18,786 nucleotides of DNA. Source: Thermohalobaculum sp050331335. GTDB taxonomy: Bacteria > Pseudomonadota > Alphaproteobacteria > Rhodobacterales > Rhodobacteraceae. The notes under the pieces were generated by a model. The model made no database searches. It was not told the origin of the DNA and saw nothing but the letters and a program-made list of their open reading frames with translations. Both the position numbers and the translations under genes were made by a program. This document shows, in pieces, positions 1-7,209 of the stretch; the first letter of the stretch is position 1; the number at the start of each line of letters is the position of its first letter. The DNA lies in contig JBHJGY010000042.1 of assembly GCA_050331335.1 (NCBI GenBank), positions 1 through 18,786 on the forward strand, read 5' to 3'.

Positions 1-9
1 CCAGAAGAC

Positions 10-2904
10 CTATTCCCGGATGCCGGGGATAATCTCCAAGGCCCGCGGCGTCCCGTCTCGCTCGACAATGATCTCAACGGGCTCGCCGGGCTTCAAGCCG
101 TTCAGCGCGCCGACATAATCGTAGATCGTCTCGACTTCGGACCCGGCGAGCCCGGTGATCACGTCACCGCCAACGAGCCCGGCCTCTGCCGCCGGCCCCC
201 CCTTGACCACCCCCGAGATCGGCACGCCACGCGCGCCTTCCGTCGCATAGTCCGGGATCGTGCCGAGGAACACGCTGCCCATCCGCCGCGTGCCCTGTCG
301 CAGCGGGCGCTCCACCGCCACATAGGCCGGGTCCTCGGGCTCGATGGCCAGCCCGCGGGCGATCAGCGCAACCAACCGGGCGACATCGGCGATCCCCTCC
401 ATGTTGAGCCGCTCCACCGTGTCGCGCGGGGTGTGATAGTCGGGGTGCGCCCCGGTGAAGAAGGAGAGGATCGGCACTTCGGCGAGGTAGAGCGCGGTCG
501 CGTCGGTTGGCAGATAGGTGTCGTCGGAGGTGGTAATCGGAAGACCCACGACCGCGTTGCGCCGCTCGATCTCCCGCGCCCAAACGGGCGACGAGGCCAG
601 GCCGGACACCACAAGCCGGTCCCGCAGCCGGCCGACCATGTCGAGATTGAGATAGGCGGCATAGTGTCCGGCGAGGCTGTCGGTGTCGGCAGCGGTTTTC
701 GCAGCCGCAACGAAGTGTGACACCCCTAAGAGCCCCAACTCCTCGCCAGACCAAGCGCCCACCACGATGTCCCGGGCGCCATCCAACTTGCCCTCTGCCC
801 GCAGCCCCGCAAGATATTGCGCCACTTCGAGCACTGCCGCGACGCCGGACGCGTTGTCATCCGCCCCGAAATGGATCTGGCCCGCCTCTTCAGGTCGCGC
901 GAGCGAACCGGAAGTCTCGCCGCGGCCGAGATGGTCGAAATGCGCGCCCAGCAGCAGCGGCGGGCGGCCCTGCGTGTCGGGCAGGCCGTCGAGATCGAGC
1001 CGCGCGAGCACATTGCGCCCCTCTCGGGTCTGTCGCGTGAGAGCGATGTGCGCAGCCACCTCCGCATCCTCGAGCGCTGCTGCCACAGGGCGCCCGGCAT
1101 CGGCTGCGGCCGCCAATTCGGCGGGCAGATCATCGAGCAATGCAGCCGCCGGGTCCGAGCCCAGGGCAACGACAGGAAGCCCGGCCATCGCGGACCCCGC
1201 CTCGTAGGAGAGCGGCGGCAACGCGCTCTGCAGACCCACCCGAGGTGGCGGCACCGAGATCACGCCCAGCGCGCCGCGCGCCTTCGCGATCGCCGCCCGG
1301 TAGCGCTGATCGGCAAAGCGCGCGAGATAGCTGCGCCGCTCCGGGTCGATCTCCGCGGGCAAGCCCCGGTAATGAACGACCCATCGGCCAGCCACCTCGG
1401 CGCCGTCATAGCTGTCGAGCGCGGGTTGATCGCCGGTTGCCGGCGCCACGAGCCCGTAGCCCACGAAGACCGCGCCCGCCGCCGCGACGGCGCCGGTTTG
1501 CGAGAAGGCCAGCGGCCGCCAGTCCCGCTCGAGGACGGGCTCGAGCACCTCGCCACCCACCGCGATCTCCAACGCATTGCCCTGCGCGAGTGCGATCGCG
1601 CCGGTGAAATCGAAGCTCTGGGTATAGCCGCCGCCATCGCCCGCCCCCTGCAAACCGAGCGCCCGCAGCGCCTCGGCGATGTAGTCTGCCGCCGCCGCCT
1701 CGCCCGGGGTCCCGGTCAGGCGGCCCTCCATTGCCTCCGAAGCGAGCGCGGTTGCATGCAGGGCCACGTCGTGGGGCCGGATCTCCGACACAGTGCGATC
1801 CATCTCGGGCATCGGTCCGCCGGGTGCAGCCTCGCCCCTGAGCGGCGCGGCGCGGATGAGCTCTAGCGCAGCTTCGTGGTCCCACGGGGCCAGGAAGATC
1901 TGGCTCTGACGCTGCGGGGTGCCATTCGATGTCCAGGACAGGGTTTTGCCGTCCGGCGCGAAAGTGGCGAGCCCGTCGAACCCCTCCCGCTCGGTGACGC
2001 GCACCGGCTCGTGACGGCCCATCGCGTCGACGAGGTAGAGTTCGAAATTGGCGAAGCCTTGCAAATTGGTTGCGAACACGATGTAGGCGCCGGACGGGTG
2101 GAAGAACGGGGCCCAGGACATCACCTCCAGATCGGTGATCTGACGCTCTCCACTGCCATCCGCGGCCATCGTGAAGATCTCGGCCCGGGCCCCGTCCGGC
2201 GAGAAACGGCGCCAGGTGATCCGTTCGCCGTCGGCCGACCAGAACGGTCCGCCATCATAGCCGGGCGTGTCGGTCAGCCGCTTTAGCCCGGTGCCGTCGG
2301 CATTCATCACATAGAGGTCCATGTAGAAGGCCGGATCGCGGTCTAAACGCTCAGGGTCGATGTCGGCGTCAGCCGCATAGGCATGGCGGTTTGACGCAAA
2401 GACGATCCGCGTTCCGTCGGGGGAATAGGCGCCCTCGGCGTCATAGCCGAGCGCCGGTGCAAGCGCTTGGTGTGCCCCGGTCGCCAAGTCGACTTCCGTG
2501 ATGTCGTAGCTGGGATCGTAGTCCCAAGCGTAACGCCGGGTCTGCCCGCTCTCGCGAAACGCGTTCTCGGCGACCATCTTAGCCCAGGCTTCGGGATCCT
2601 CATGGGTCGATGCGAAGAGTGCCCGCTCGCCCGACGGGTGGATCCAGCCGCAAGTTGTCTTGCCAATGCCGGTCGAGATCCGCTCCACATCGCCGGTCTC
2701 GAGATCCATCAGGTACATCTGGTAGAACGGGTTGCCGGGCTCGCGTTCGCTCTGAAAGATCATGCGACTGCCGTCGGCGGAGAAATACCCCTCGCCCGCG
2801 CGCAAGCCCTCGAAGGTGAGTTGGCGCGCCGGGCCAAGAGGGCTTGCCGCCCCAGTTTCAGACAAGCCCATGAGGAGGGTGATCGAGAAGAGAATGGCGC
2901 GCAT
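10..2904 (-). CDS. Exported TolB-like propeller / M28 metallopeptidase / PDZ protein
   Basis: Predicted periplasmic or secreted zinc aminopeptidase of family M28, 964 aa. I start it at the ATG at 2904, because GGAG lies 7 bases upstream and the protein then opens with a signal peptide (MRAILFSITLLMGLSETGAA); a start 60 bases further out would bury that signal. Residues ~25-350 carry PD40/WD40-like repeats (FSADG, YSPDGTRIVFASN, WSADG, FHPSG, FAPDGKTLSW), a TolB-type propeller. A PA-like insert region follows at ~380-620. The M28 core has all expected metal and catalytic residues: His655 (GAHFDHLG), Asp683 (GADDNASG), Glu721/Glu722 (SGEELGLLG), Asp755 (NLDMVGR) and His824 (DYHTPRDT). Residues ~865-960 look like a PDZ domain (SGVVKGGPAAEAGLVGGDVI). 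The substrate is unknown. The family call is strong; the role (peptide scavenging or envelope protein turnover) is inference. Confidence 0.93.
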   Translation of the reverse strand: MRAILFSITLLMGLSETGAASPLGPARQLTFEGLRAGEGYFSADGSRMIFQSEREPGNPFYQMYLMDLETGDVERISTGIGKTTCGWIHPSGERALFASTHEDPEAWAKMVAENAFRESGQTRRYAWDYDPSYDITEVDLATGAHQALAPALGYDAEGAYSPDGTRIVFASNRHAYAADADIDPERLDRDPAFYMDLYVMNADGTGLKRLTDTPGYDGGPFWSADGERITWRRFSPDGARAEIFTMAADGSGERQITDLEVMSWAPFFHPSGAYIVFATNLQGFANFELYLVDAMGRHEPVRVTEREGFDGLATFAPDGKTLSWTSNGTPQRQSQIFLAPWDHEAALELIRAAPLRGEAAPGGPMPEMDRTVSEIRPHDVALHATALASEAMEGRLTGTPGEAAAADYIAEALRALGLQGAGDGGGYTQSFDFTGAIALAQGNALEIAVGGEVLEPVLERDWRPLAFSQTGAVAAAGAVFVGYGLVAPATGDQPALDSYDGAEVAGRWVVHYRGLPAEIDPERRSYLARFADQRYRAAIAKARGALGVISVPPPRVGLQSALPPLSYEAGSAMAGLPVVALGSDPAAALLDDLPAELAAAADAGRPVAAALEDAEVAAHIALTRQTREGRNVLARLDLDGLPDTQGRPPLLLGAHFDHLGRGETSGSLARPEEAGQIHFGADDNASGVAAVLEVAQYLAGLRAEGKLDGARDIVVGAWSGEELGLLGVSHFVAAAKTAADTDSLAGHYAAYLNLDMVGRLRDRLVVSGLASSPVWAREIERRNAVVGLPITTSDDTYLPTDATALYLAEVPILSFFTGAHPDYHTPRDTVERLNMEGIADVARLVALIARGLAIEPEDPAYVAVERPLRQGTRRMGSVFLGTIPDYATEGARGVPISGVVKGGPAAEAGLVGGDVITGLAGSEVETIYDYVGALNGLKPGEPVEIIVERDGTPRALEIIPGIRE

Positions 2905-3000
2905 AGGTGTCTCCGGATCAGTTTTCGGCCAGATCTGGGGCAGGCGACTGAGCGCACCACCCACTGTCGCGGAGACGTAAGGCGCGCGCCGTCACTATCC

Positions 3001-3714
3001 TTAGGGACACCCGTCCTCGACCCAGCGACGCAGCGCCGCACGCGATCCGCGGCCGAAGATGCCGTCGATTGCGCCGGTGTAGAAGCCCTTGTCCTGGAGA
3101 TACTCTTGTACCTGGATCTCGGTGAAATGGCCGATCTCGATCAGTTGCAGCTGATCTTCCACCGCCTCCGCCACATTCCCGAGTTCGCAATGCATCGCGA
3201 CACGACTAATCCGCGCCAAGACAAATTCCGGATCGGCCTCTAGCGCCCGGTCATAATCGCGCAAGGCGGCCTCCGCATCACCCAACTCTTCGAAATCGGC
3301 ACCGCGATTATAGTAAGCGTCAGCATAATTGGGGTCGATCTCGATGGCACGGGTGTGATCCGCCAGCGCCCCTTGCAGGTCGTTCATCGAAGCGAGAACA
3401 TTCCCCCGATTGTTGTAGCCCACGGCATAGTTGGGGTCGAGGAGCAGCGCCGTGTTGTAATCGCCGAGCGCCCGCTCTGGACGGTTGATCTGCTGATAGG
3501 CAAGCCCACGATTGTTGAAGGCCCAAGCCAAGTCGGGCCCTGCAAGCTCGCCCGATTTGATGACGCGGGTACAGGCCTCGATGCGCAGGATCACGTCTTG
3601 ATCCTGCACGCAGCCCTCGATCTGAGCCTGGGGGTCAGCAAGCGCCGCTTGGGATGGCGCAGCGACGGCCGCAGCGACGGCGACGGCGATGACGGCGGCG
3701 GTCGGCATACGCAT
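3001..3714 (-). CDS. Exported TPR protein with C-terminal peptidoglycan-binding-like domain
   Basis: A 237-aa exported protein. The ATG at 3714 is chosen because AGGGGG lies just upstream and the first ~24 residues form an Ala/Val-rich signal peptide ending near SQAALA. Three clear tetratricopeptide repeats span ~63-162 (NNRGLAYQQINRPERALGDY, NNRGNVLASMNDLQGALADH, YNRGADFEELGDAEAALRDY), followed by a weaker helical pair to ~195. The last ~35 residues (VQEYLQDKGFYTGAIDGIFG, then GSRAALRRW) match the peptidoglycan_binding_1 pattern. TPRs mediate protein-protein contacts, so a periplasmic adaptor that docks on the cell wall is a reasonable inference; no enzyme motif is seen. It lies upstream of the M28 peptidase on the same strand (96-base gap), with its own candidate promoter at 3740-3767. 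Confidence 0.88.
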   Translation of the reverse strand: MRMPTAAVIAVAVAAAVAAPSQAALADPQAQIEGCVQDQDVILRIEACTRVIKSGELAGPDLAWAFNNRGLAYQQINRPERALGDYNTALLLDPNYAVGYNNRGNVLASMNDLQGALADHTRAIEIDPNYADAYYNRGADFEELGDAEAALRDYDRALEADPEFVLARISRVAMHCELGNVAEAVEDQLQLIEIGHFTEIQVQEYLQDKGFYTGAIDGIFGRGSRAALRRWVEDGCP

Positions 3715-3739
3715 GTGCACCCCCTGAAGGTTGGTCTGT

Positions 3740-3767
3740 AAAATAGCTCCTGGCAAGCGGATGCCAA
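3740..3767 (-). promoter_or_regulatory. Candidate sigma-70 promoter for the TPR gene
   Basis: Reading the minus strand, TTGGCA (3767-3762) is followed after 16 bases by TATTTT (3745-3740), giving a start about 19 bases upstream of the ATG at 3714. The -35 overlaps a TGGCA-N7-TGCCA inverted repeat, which could be an operator. The match is good for a GC-rich genome but untested. Confidence 0.5.
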
Positions 3768-3830
3768 ACCAGCCCCGGCGGCGCAACCCCCGAGGCTCGG
3801 TCGCCTTGACCTGGACACGCGCTGTACCGC

Positions 3831-4532
3831 TCAGCCTGCCTTGCGCGCCCGCTGCCCGAAGAGGACGGCTTGCGCCGTTTTGTCGTCGGCAAGGTTTAGC
3901 CGCTTCTCGGCGCCGAGCGCTTTGCCGACCTGCACCGCGGGGCGCTGCGACACCCGATCGAGCCAGGCCTTCATCCGCGGGAACTCGTCGATATCCTGGT
4001 TCTGCCGCTGCCAGCCTTGCGCCCAGGGCCAGATCGCCATGTCGGCGATGGAATAGGGTCCGGCGACGAAGTCGCGATCGGCAAGGCGGGTATCGAGCAC
4101 GCCATAGAGCCGGTTGACCTCGTTGGCATAGCGTTCCTTGCTGTAGGGGATGTCCACGGGCGCATAGTTGAGGAAATGGTGCGCCTGGCCGGCCATCGGC
4201 CCAACCCCTGCCACCTGCCAGAACAACCACTGATCGATCTCAATCTGCTCCCGTGCTGAACTGCCATAGAAGGCCCCCGATTTGCGCGCCAGATACTGAA
4301 GGATCGCGCCAGACTCGAAGATGGACACCGGCGCGCCGTCCGGTCCGTCCGGATCCACGATCGCCGGCATCCGGTTGTTTGGGCTGATTGCGAGGAAATC
4401 AGGCGCAAACTGTTCGCCCGCGCCGATATTCACAAAACGGGTGTCGTAAGGGAGGCTCATTTCCTCGAGCGCGATGGAGACCTTCCACCCGTTGGGCGTC
4501 GGCCAGTAGTGCAATTGGATCGGCTGAGTCAT
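3831..4532 (-). CDS. Glutathione S-transferase (Nu-class/YfcG-like)
   Basis: A 233-aa cytoplasmic glutathione S-transferase. The N-terminal thioredoxin-fold domain (~1-85) has the TPNGWKVSIALEE opening, the cis-Pro motif NNRMPAIVDP and the glutathione gamma-glutamyl-binding FESGAILQYLA motif. The helical C-terminal domain (~90-215) contains the conserved DFVAGPYSIADMAIWPWAQG segment with its N-capping box. The TPNG motif and the PEFL/PDFL-ISPNN spacing resemble the Nu-class enzymes YfcG and YghU, which act as disulfide-bond reductases and peroxidases using glutathione; that sub-assignment is inference. AGGAGA sits 8 bases upstream of the ATG. A 22-base inverted repeat at 4543-4564 overlaps this ribosome-binding site. 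The hydrolase gene lies 67 bases upstream on the same strand and may be co-transcribed. Confidence 0.93.
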   Translation of the reverse strand: MTQPIQLHYWPTPNGWKVSIALEEMSLPYDTRFVNIGAGEQFAPDFLAISPNNRMPAIVDPDGPDGAPVSIFESGAILQYLARKSGAFYGSSAREQIEIDQWLFWQVAGVGPMAGQAHHFLNYAPVDIPYSKERYANEVNRLYGVLDTRLADRDFVAGPYSIADMAIWPWAQGWQRQNQDIDEFPRMKAWLDRVSQRPAVQVGKALGAEKRLNLADDKTAQAVLFGQRARKAG

Positions 4533-4542
4533 CTCTGGTTCT

Positions 4543-4564
4543 CCTGATCTGTCGCTAGATCAGG
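4543..4564 (-). promoter_or_regulatory. Inverted repeat overlapping the GST ribosome-binding site
   Basis: Perfect 8-base arms CCTGATCT and AGATCAGG are separated by a 6-base centre. In the minus-strand transcript the 3' arm ends at the AGG of the AGGAG Shine-Dalgarno of the GST gene. It could be a repressor operator in DNA or a hairpin in mRNA that hides the ribosome site; the sequence alone does not decide. Confidence 0.5.
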
Positions 4565-4599
4565 TGGGACCGCCTACTGCGCCGCACAAGTCCCGCCGA

Positions 4600-5604
4600 T
4601 CACGCTTGCCTGGGGTCGACGGCAAGGATCGCCCGGGTTCCGCGGGAGAAGCCGCGACCGAAGCGGGGCAACAACCGCGCCCAACGCGGCTCGAGCACCT
4701 CGGGCACCCCGTCGCCCCTCAGCCGCGGCACCAGTCCCGCCCGGGGATCGCGCAGCCACCCCCGATAGAGCGCCATCGCCCCGTGATCGGCATAAAAGTG
4801 CCAGTGAGACACCCGCTCCGGTGCGCGCGCGAGGGGCCGGTCGCGGGCCGCGGTCCAGCTGCGGAAGGCCGGATGATCGATTTGCAGGTCGAGCCAGCGC
4901 GGATGCCGCCGCCCGAGCCCGCGGCGCCCGAGCGGCGCGCGGCCACGCTCACCAGGTGCCCCGATCGCGAAGGCCGCGTCGTAGAGATCATTCGCCCGGC
5001 TTAGCAGATGGATCGCTTCGGCCTGAGGCACCGTCGAAAGCCATGCGTCGGCAGCCGCCACATGCTCCGCGGCCCCCAACAGCAAAAGCCGCCGAAACGG
5101 CAGCTGAGGCGCCACGAGCCCGGCCGCAAGCGCAACCCGGGCCCCCAGCGAATGGGCGAAGATGTCGACCGCGAGGTCTGGTCGTAAACCCGCCAATCGC
5201 GTCAGAAGCCCGGCGAGCGCTGCCCCCGCCCGTTCCGCACGCTGATGAACCACGCCGAAGCCGAGCCGGCCGTGGCGCCCCACCCGCGCCTCCCAGGCGA
5301 AGGCGATCGCAAGCCGTTCGCGGCCTTCGGCCTGTGCGAAACCAAGCTCCGCCGGCCAAGCCGCCCGACAGGGACGTCGCCGCGGCGAAGGGCGCACGGG
5401 CCTGGTCGCATAAAGCCTGGCATGCGGACAGGCTTCGGGCGCGATCTGCTGTCGCCAAGTATAGCGGAACCCATGGATCAGCACGCAAACATCGGCGCCG
5501 AGCGGGAGATCAGGCAACAGGCGCGCCAGCGCACCGGTAGCCGGTTCGCCCCGGGGGGTCAGCAGCGCCCCCTCGGCCGTTACGTTGACCCTAAAGACCG
5601 CCAT
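4600..5604 (-). CDS. Alpha/beta hydrolase of unknown substrate
   Basis: A 334-aa soluble protein with the landmarks of an alpha/beta-hydrolase: a strand plus oxyanion motif VLIHGFRY at ~41-48, a nucleophile elbow AHSLGA with Ser152, a likely acid Asp in the SRANDLYD segment, and a likely catalytic His in FYADHGAM near the C-terminus. The elbow has Ala in place of the first Gly of GxSxG, as in DUF900-type hydrolases. No signal peptide is seen. The stretch at ~68-82 is Pro/Arg-rich (RPVRPSPRRRPCR), but the frame is clean on both sides, so I see no frameshift. AGGG lies 4 bases before the ATG. Divergent from metZ across a 237-base regulatory region, and 67 bases upstream of the GST on the same strand. 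The substrate cannot be told; esterase, lipase or peptidase activity are all possible. Confidence 0.82.
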   Translation of the reverse strand: MAVFRVNVTAEGALLTPRGEPATGALARLLPDLPLGADVCVLIHGFRYTWRQQIAPEACPHARLYATRPVRPSPRRRPCRAAWPAELGFAQAEGRERLAIAFAWEARVGRHGRLGFGVVHQRAERAGAALAGLLTRLAGLRPDLAVDIFAHSLGARVALAAGLVAPQLPFRRLLLLGAAEHVAAADAWLSTVPQAEAIHLLSRANDLYDAAFAIGAPGERGRAPLGRRGLGRRHPRWLDLQIDHPAFRSWTAARDRPLARAPERVSHWHFYADHGAMALYRGWLRDPRAGLVPRLRGDGVPEVLEPRWARLLPRFGRGFSRGTRAILAVDPRQA

Positions 5605-5644
5605 GCACCCTGCCCGCTAGACCTCCCCCCCAATGCCACCATCC

Positions 5645-5662
5645 CGTCACAGATTTGTGACG
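5645..5662. promoter_or_regulatory. GTCAC-N6-GTGAC palindrome upstream of metZ
   Basis: CGTCACA and TGTGACG arms (7 bases, perfect) surround a 4-base AT-rich centre. The site lies 18 bases upstream of the candidate metZ -35 element, centred near -61 of the predicted start, and about 41 bases from the start codon of the divergent hydrolase. The same GTCAC-N6-GTGAC pattern recurs at 9028-9043 upstream of RNase T2. It is a candidate regulator site; the regulator is not identified. Confidence 0.5.
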
Positions 5663-5679
5663 CCGACCGCGGAGGAGAC

Positions 5680-5707
5680 TTGACCCATCCGGCCTGGGTG
5701 GTAACAG
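5680..5707 (+). promoter_or_regulatory. Candidate metZ promoter
   Basis: TTGACC (5680-5685) is followed after 16 bases by TAACAG (5702-5707). Transcription would start near 5714, which is where the SAM-II aptamer begins; that agreement is the main support, since the -10 element itself is weak. Confidence 0.5.
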
Positions 5708-5713
5708 CTTGTG

Positions 5714-5766
5714 GGTGGCGATTTGTCGGACCGGATTGCGGGCCACGTTAAACATACCGCTAAAGA
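5714..5766 (+). promoter_or_regulatory. SAM-II riboswitch (metZ leader)
   Basis: The sequence has the conserved SAM-II core in order: GTGGCGATTTG, ACCGG, TTGC, GCCACGTTAAAC and CGCTAAAGA. P1 is GTGGC (5715-5719) with GCCAC (5742-5746). The loop segment GCGG (5738-5741) can pair with CCGC (5757-5760) to close the pseudoknot. SAM-II is known to bind S-adenosylmethionine and to lower expression of metA, metX, metZ and similar genes, mainly in Alphaproteobacteria; its place 76 bases before metZ fits exactly. A distinct expression platform follows at 5785-5836. Confidence 0.95.
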
Positions 5767-5784
5767 GGTCGAGGGCGCAGGCCG

Positions 5785-5836
5785 CTCCCGAACCCGGTCC
5801 CCAATTGCGAGGAGGCCGGGGCTTAAGCCTCGGGAG
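5785..5836 (+). promoter_or_regulatory. Riboswitch expression platform with anti-Shine-Dalgarno
   Basis: CTCCCGA (5785-5791) is perfectly complementary to TCGGGAG (5830-5836), which contains the metZ Shine-Dalgarno GGGAG. A competing hairpin, CCGGGGC / GCCTCGG (5816-5822 with 5827-5833, TTAA loop, one GU pair), uses part of the same 3' segment. No U-tract follows, so translational rather than transcriptional control is inferred. Confidence 0.55.
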
Positions 5837-5841
5837 ACCAG

Positions 5842-7074
5842 ATGACCGACGCAACCCCAGCAAAGGAACCTGCCGGAGCGCGCGCGCCAGTGGCGCAGCG
5901 GCCGCGCACCCGACTTGTGCATGCAGGCACCCGGCGCAGCAGCTACGGCGAGACATCAGAGGCGCTGTTCCTGACCCAGGGCTTCGTCTACCCCGACGCG
6001 GCTGCCGCCGAGGCCCGCTTCAAGGGCGAGGTGCCGGAGGGCTCGGACGCTTTCATCTATGCGCGCTACGGCAATCCCACGGTCGCGATGTTCGAAGACC
6101 GTGTCGCAGCGCTGGAGGGCGCCGAGGCGGCATTCGCCACCGCATCGGGCATGGCCGCCGTCCACGCCGCCCTGATGTGCCAGCTGCGCGCCGGAGACCA
6201 TGTGGTGGCGGCACGGGCGTTGTTCGGCTCCTGCCTCTACATCCTCGAGACGCTTTGCCCCCGTTTCGGCATCGAGGTGACGCTGATCGACGGCCGCGAC
6301 CTCGCCGGCTGGCGCGATGCCGTCCGGCCCGAAACCCGGCTCTTCTTCTTGGAAACCCCCTCCAATCCGACTTTGGAGATCATCGACCTCGCCGCCGTGG
6401 CCGAGATCGCCCATGGCGCTGGCGCGCGGTTGGTCGTCGACAACGTCTTCGCGACGCCGATGTTTCAGCGACCGATGTCGTTCGGTGCCGACATCGTCGT
6501 CTACTCAGCCACCAAGCATATCGATGGCCAGGGCCGTTGCCTGGGTGGCGTGGTGCTTGGGACCGAGCGTTTCATCCGCGACGAGGTCGAACCCTATGTG
6601 AAGCATACCGGGCCTGCGCTCAGCCCATTCAATGCCTGGGTCATGCTGAAAGGTCTGGAGACGCTCGCCTTGCGTGCCGACGCGCAAACCGACGGCGCGG
6701 AGCGTGTTGCCGCCCATCTCGAAGGCCACCGGGGCGTCGACCGGGTGCTTTATCCCGGGCTGCCTTCGCACCCGCAACATAACCTCGCCGCCGCCCAGAT
6801 GTCTCGCCCGGGCCAGGTGATCGCCTTCGAGGTGGCCGGCGGCAAGGACGGCGCGTTCCGGTTCCTCGATCGGCTTGAGCTCGTGGCGATCTCGAACAAC
6901 CTAGGTGACGCCAAGAGCCTCATAACCCATCCTGCGACCACGACCCATCAGCGGCTCTCAGAAGCGGCACGGGCGGCTCTGGGGATCACGGATGGGCTGG
7001 TGCGGCTCTCGGTCGGGCTCGAAGACCCCGCTGATCTCTGCGAGGATCTGGCCCATGCGCTCGAGGTTGTTTGA
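5842..7074 (+). CDS. metZ: O-succinylhomoserine sulfhydrylase
   Basis: A 410-aa PLP enzyme of the Cys/Met metabolism family. It joins O-succinylhomoserine and sulfide to give homocysteine, the direct-sulfhydrylation route to methionine. Visible motifs include the opening TRLVHAGTRRSSYGETSEAL, YARYGNPT near 74-81, ATASGMAAVHAAL at the cofactor phosphate site, ETPSNPTLEIID, the PLP aspartate in VVDNVF, and the Schiff-base Lys225 in SATKHIDGQGR. The HIDGQGR form after the lysine is typical of MetZ rather than of MetB or MetC. Length matches the family (~390-410). The ATG at 5842 has GGGAG 5 bases upstream. A SAM-II riboswitch and candidate promoter lie just upstream, so end-product repression by SAM is expected. 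folE follows on the same strand after 135 bases. Confidence 0.95.
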   Translation: MTDATPAKEPAGARAPVAQRPRTRLVHAGTRRSSYGETSEALFLTQGFVYPDAAAAEARFKGEVPEGSDAFIYARYGNPTVAMFEDRVAALEGAEAAFATASGMAAVHAALMCQLRAGDHVVAARALFGSCLYILETLCPRFGIEVTLIDGRDLAGWRDAVRPETRLFFLETPSNPTLEIIDLAAVAEIAHGAGARLVVDNVFATPMFQRPMSFGADIVVYSATKHIDGQGRCLGGVVLGTERFIRDEVEPYVKHTGPALSPFNAWVMLKGLETLALRADAQTDGAERVAAHLEGHRGVDRVLYPGLPSHPQHNLAAAQMSRPGQVIAFEVAGGKDGAFRFLDRLELVAISNNLGDAKSLITHPATTTHQRLSEAARAALGITDGLVRLSVGLEDPADLCEDLAHALEVV

Positions 7075-7121
7075 CGGCGCGACGCCCTACATGTCAAGTT
7101 TGCGCGACAGCGCGCGCCGTC
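7073..7121 (+). terminator. Hairpin region after metZ (possible terminator)
   Basis: A 9-base inverted repeat, GACGGCGCG (7073-7081) and CGCGCCGTC (7113-7121), encloses a smaller perfect hairpin GCGCG-ACAG-CGCGC (7102-7115). The two share bases and cannot both form fully. No T-run follows, so it is at best a weak or factor-assisted terminator, or an mRNA 3'-end stabiliser. Confidence 0.35.
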
Positions 7122-7209
7122 GGGGCTGAGCGGGTTGCTTTGACGCAGCACGCGCCTACGTGCCGTCCGACGGGTGGCAGAGCCGCGCGCGAGCTTGACA
7201 GAGGTGACC

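Noticed and set aside
817..1866. Plus-strand open frame of 349 codons inside the M28 peptidase gene
   Set aside because: Antisense shadow; the minus strand holds all M28 active-site residues in frame across the same bases.
2929..2938. CCAGATCTGG palindrome upstream of the M28 gene as an operator
   Set aside because: Only a 10-base palindrome without extension or a second copy in the window; too weak to call.
5330..5410. Possible frameshift in the alpha/beta hydrolase (Pro/Arg-rich stretch)
   Set aside because: The flanking motifs HGFRY and AAWPAELGF are in the same frame, and no other frame continues the family pattern better.
7196..7201. TTGACA hexamer just before folE
   Set aside because: It overlaps the ribosome-binding region; a matching -10 would fall inside the coding sequence, so it cannot drive the gene.
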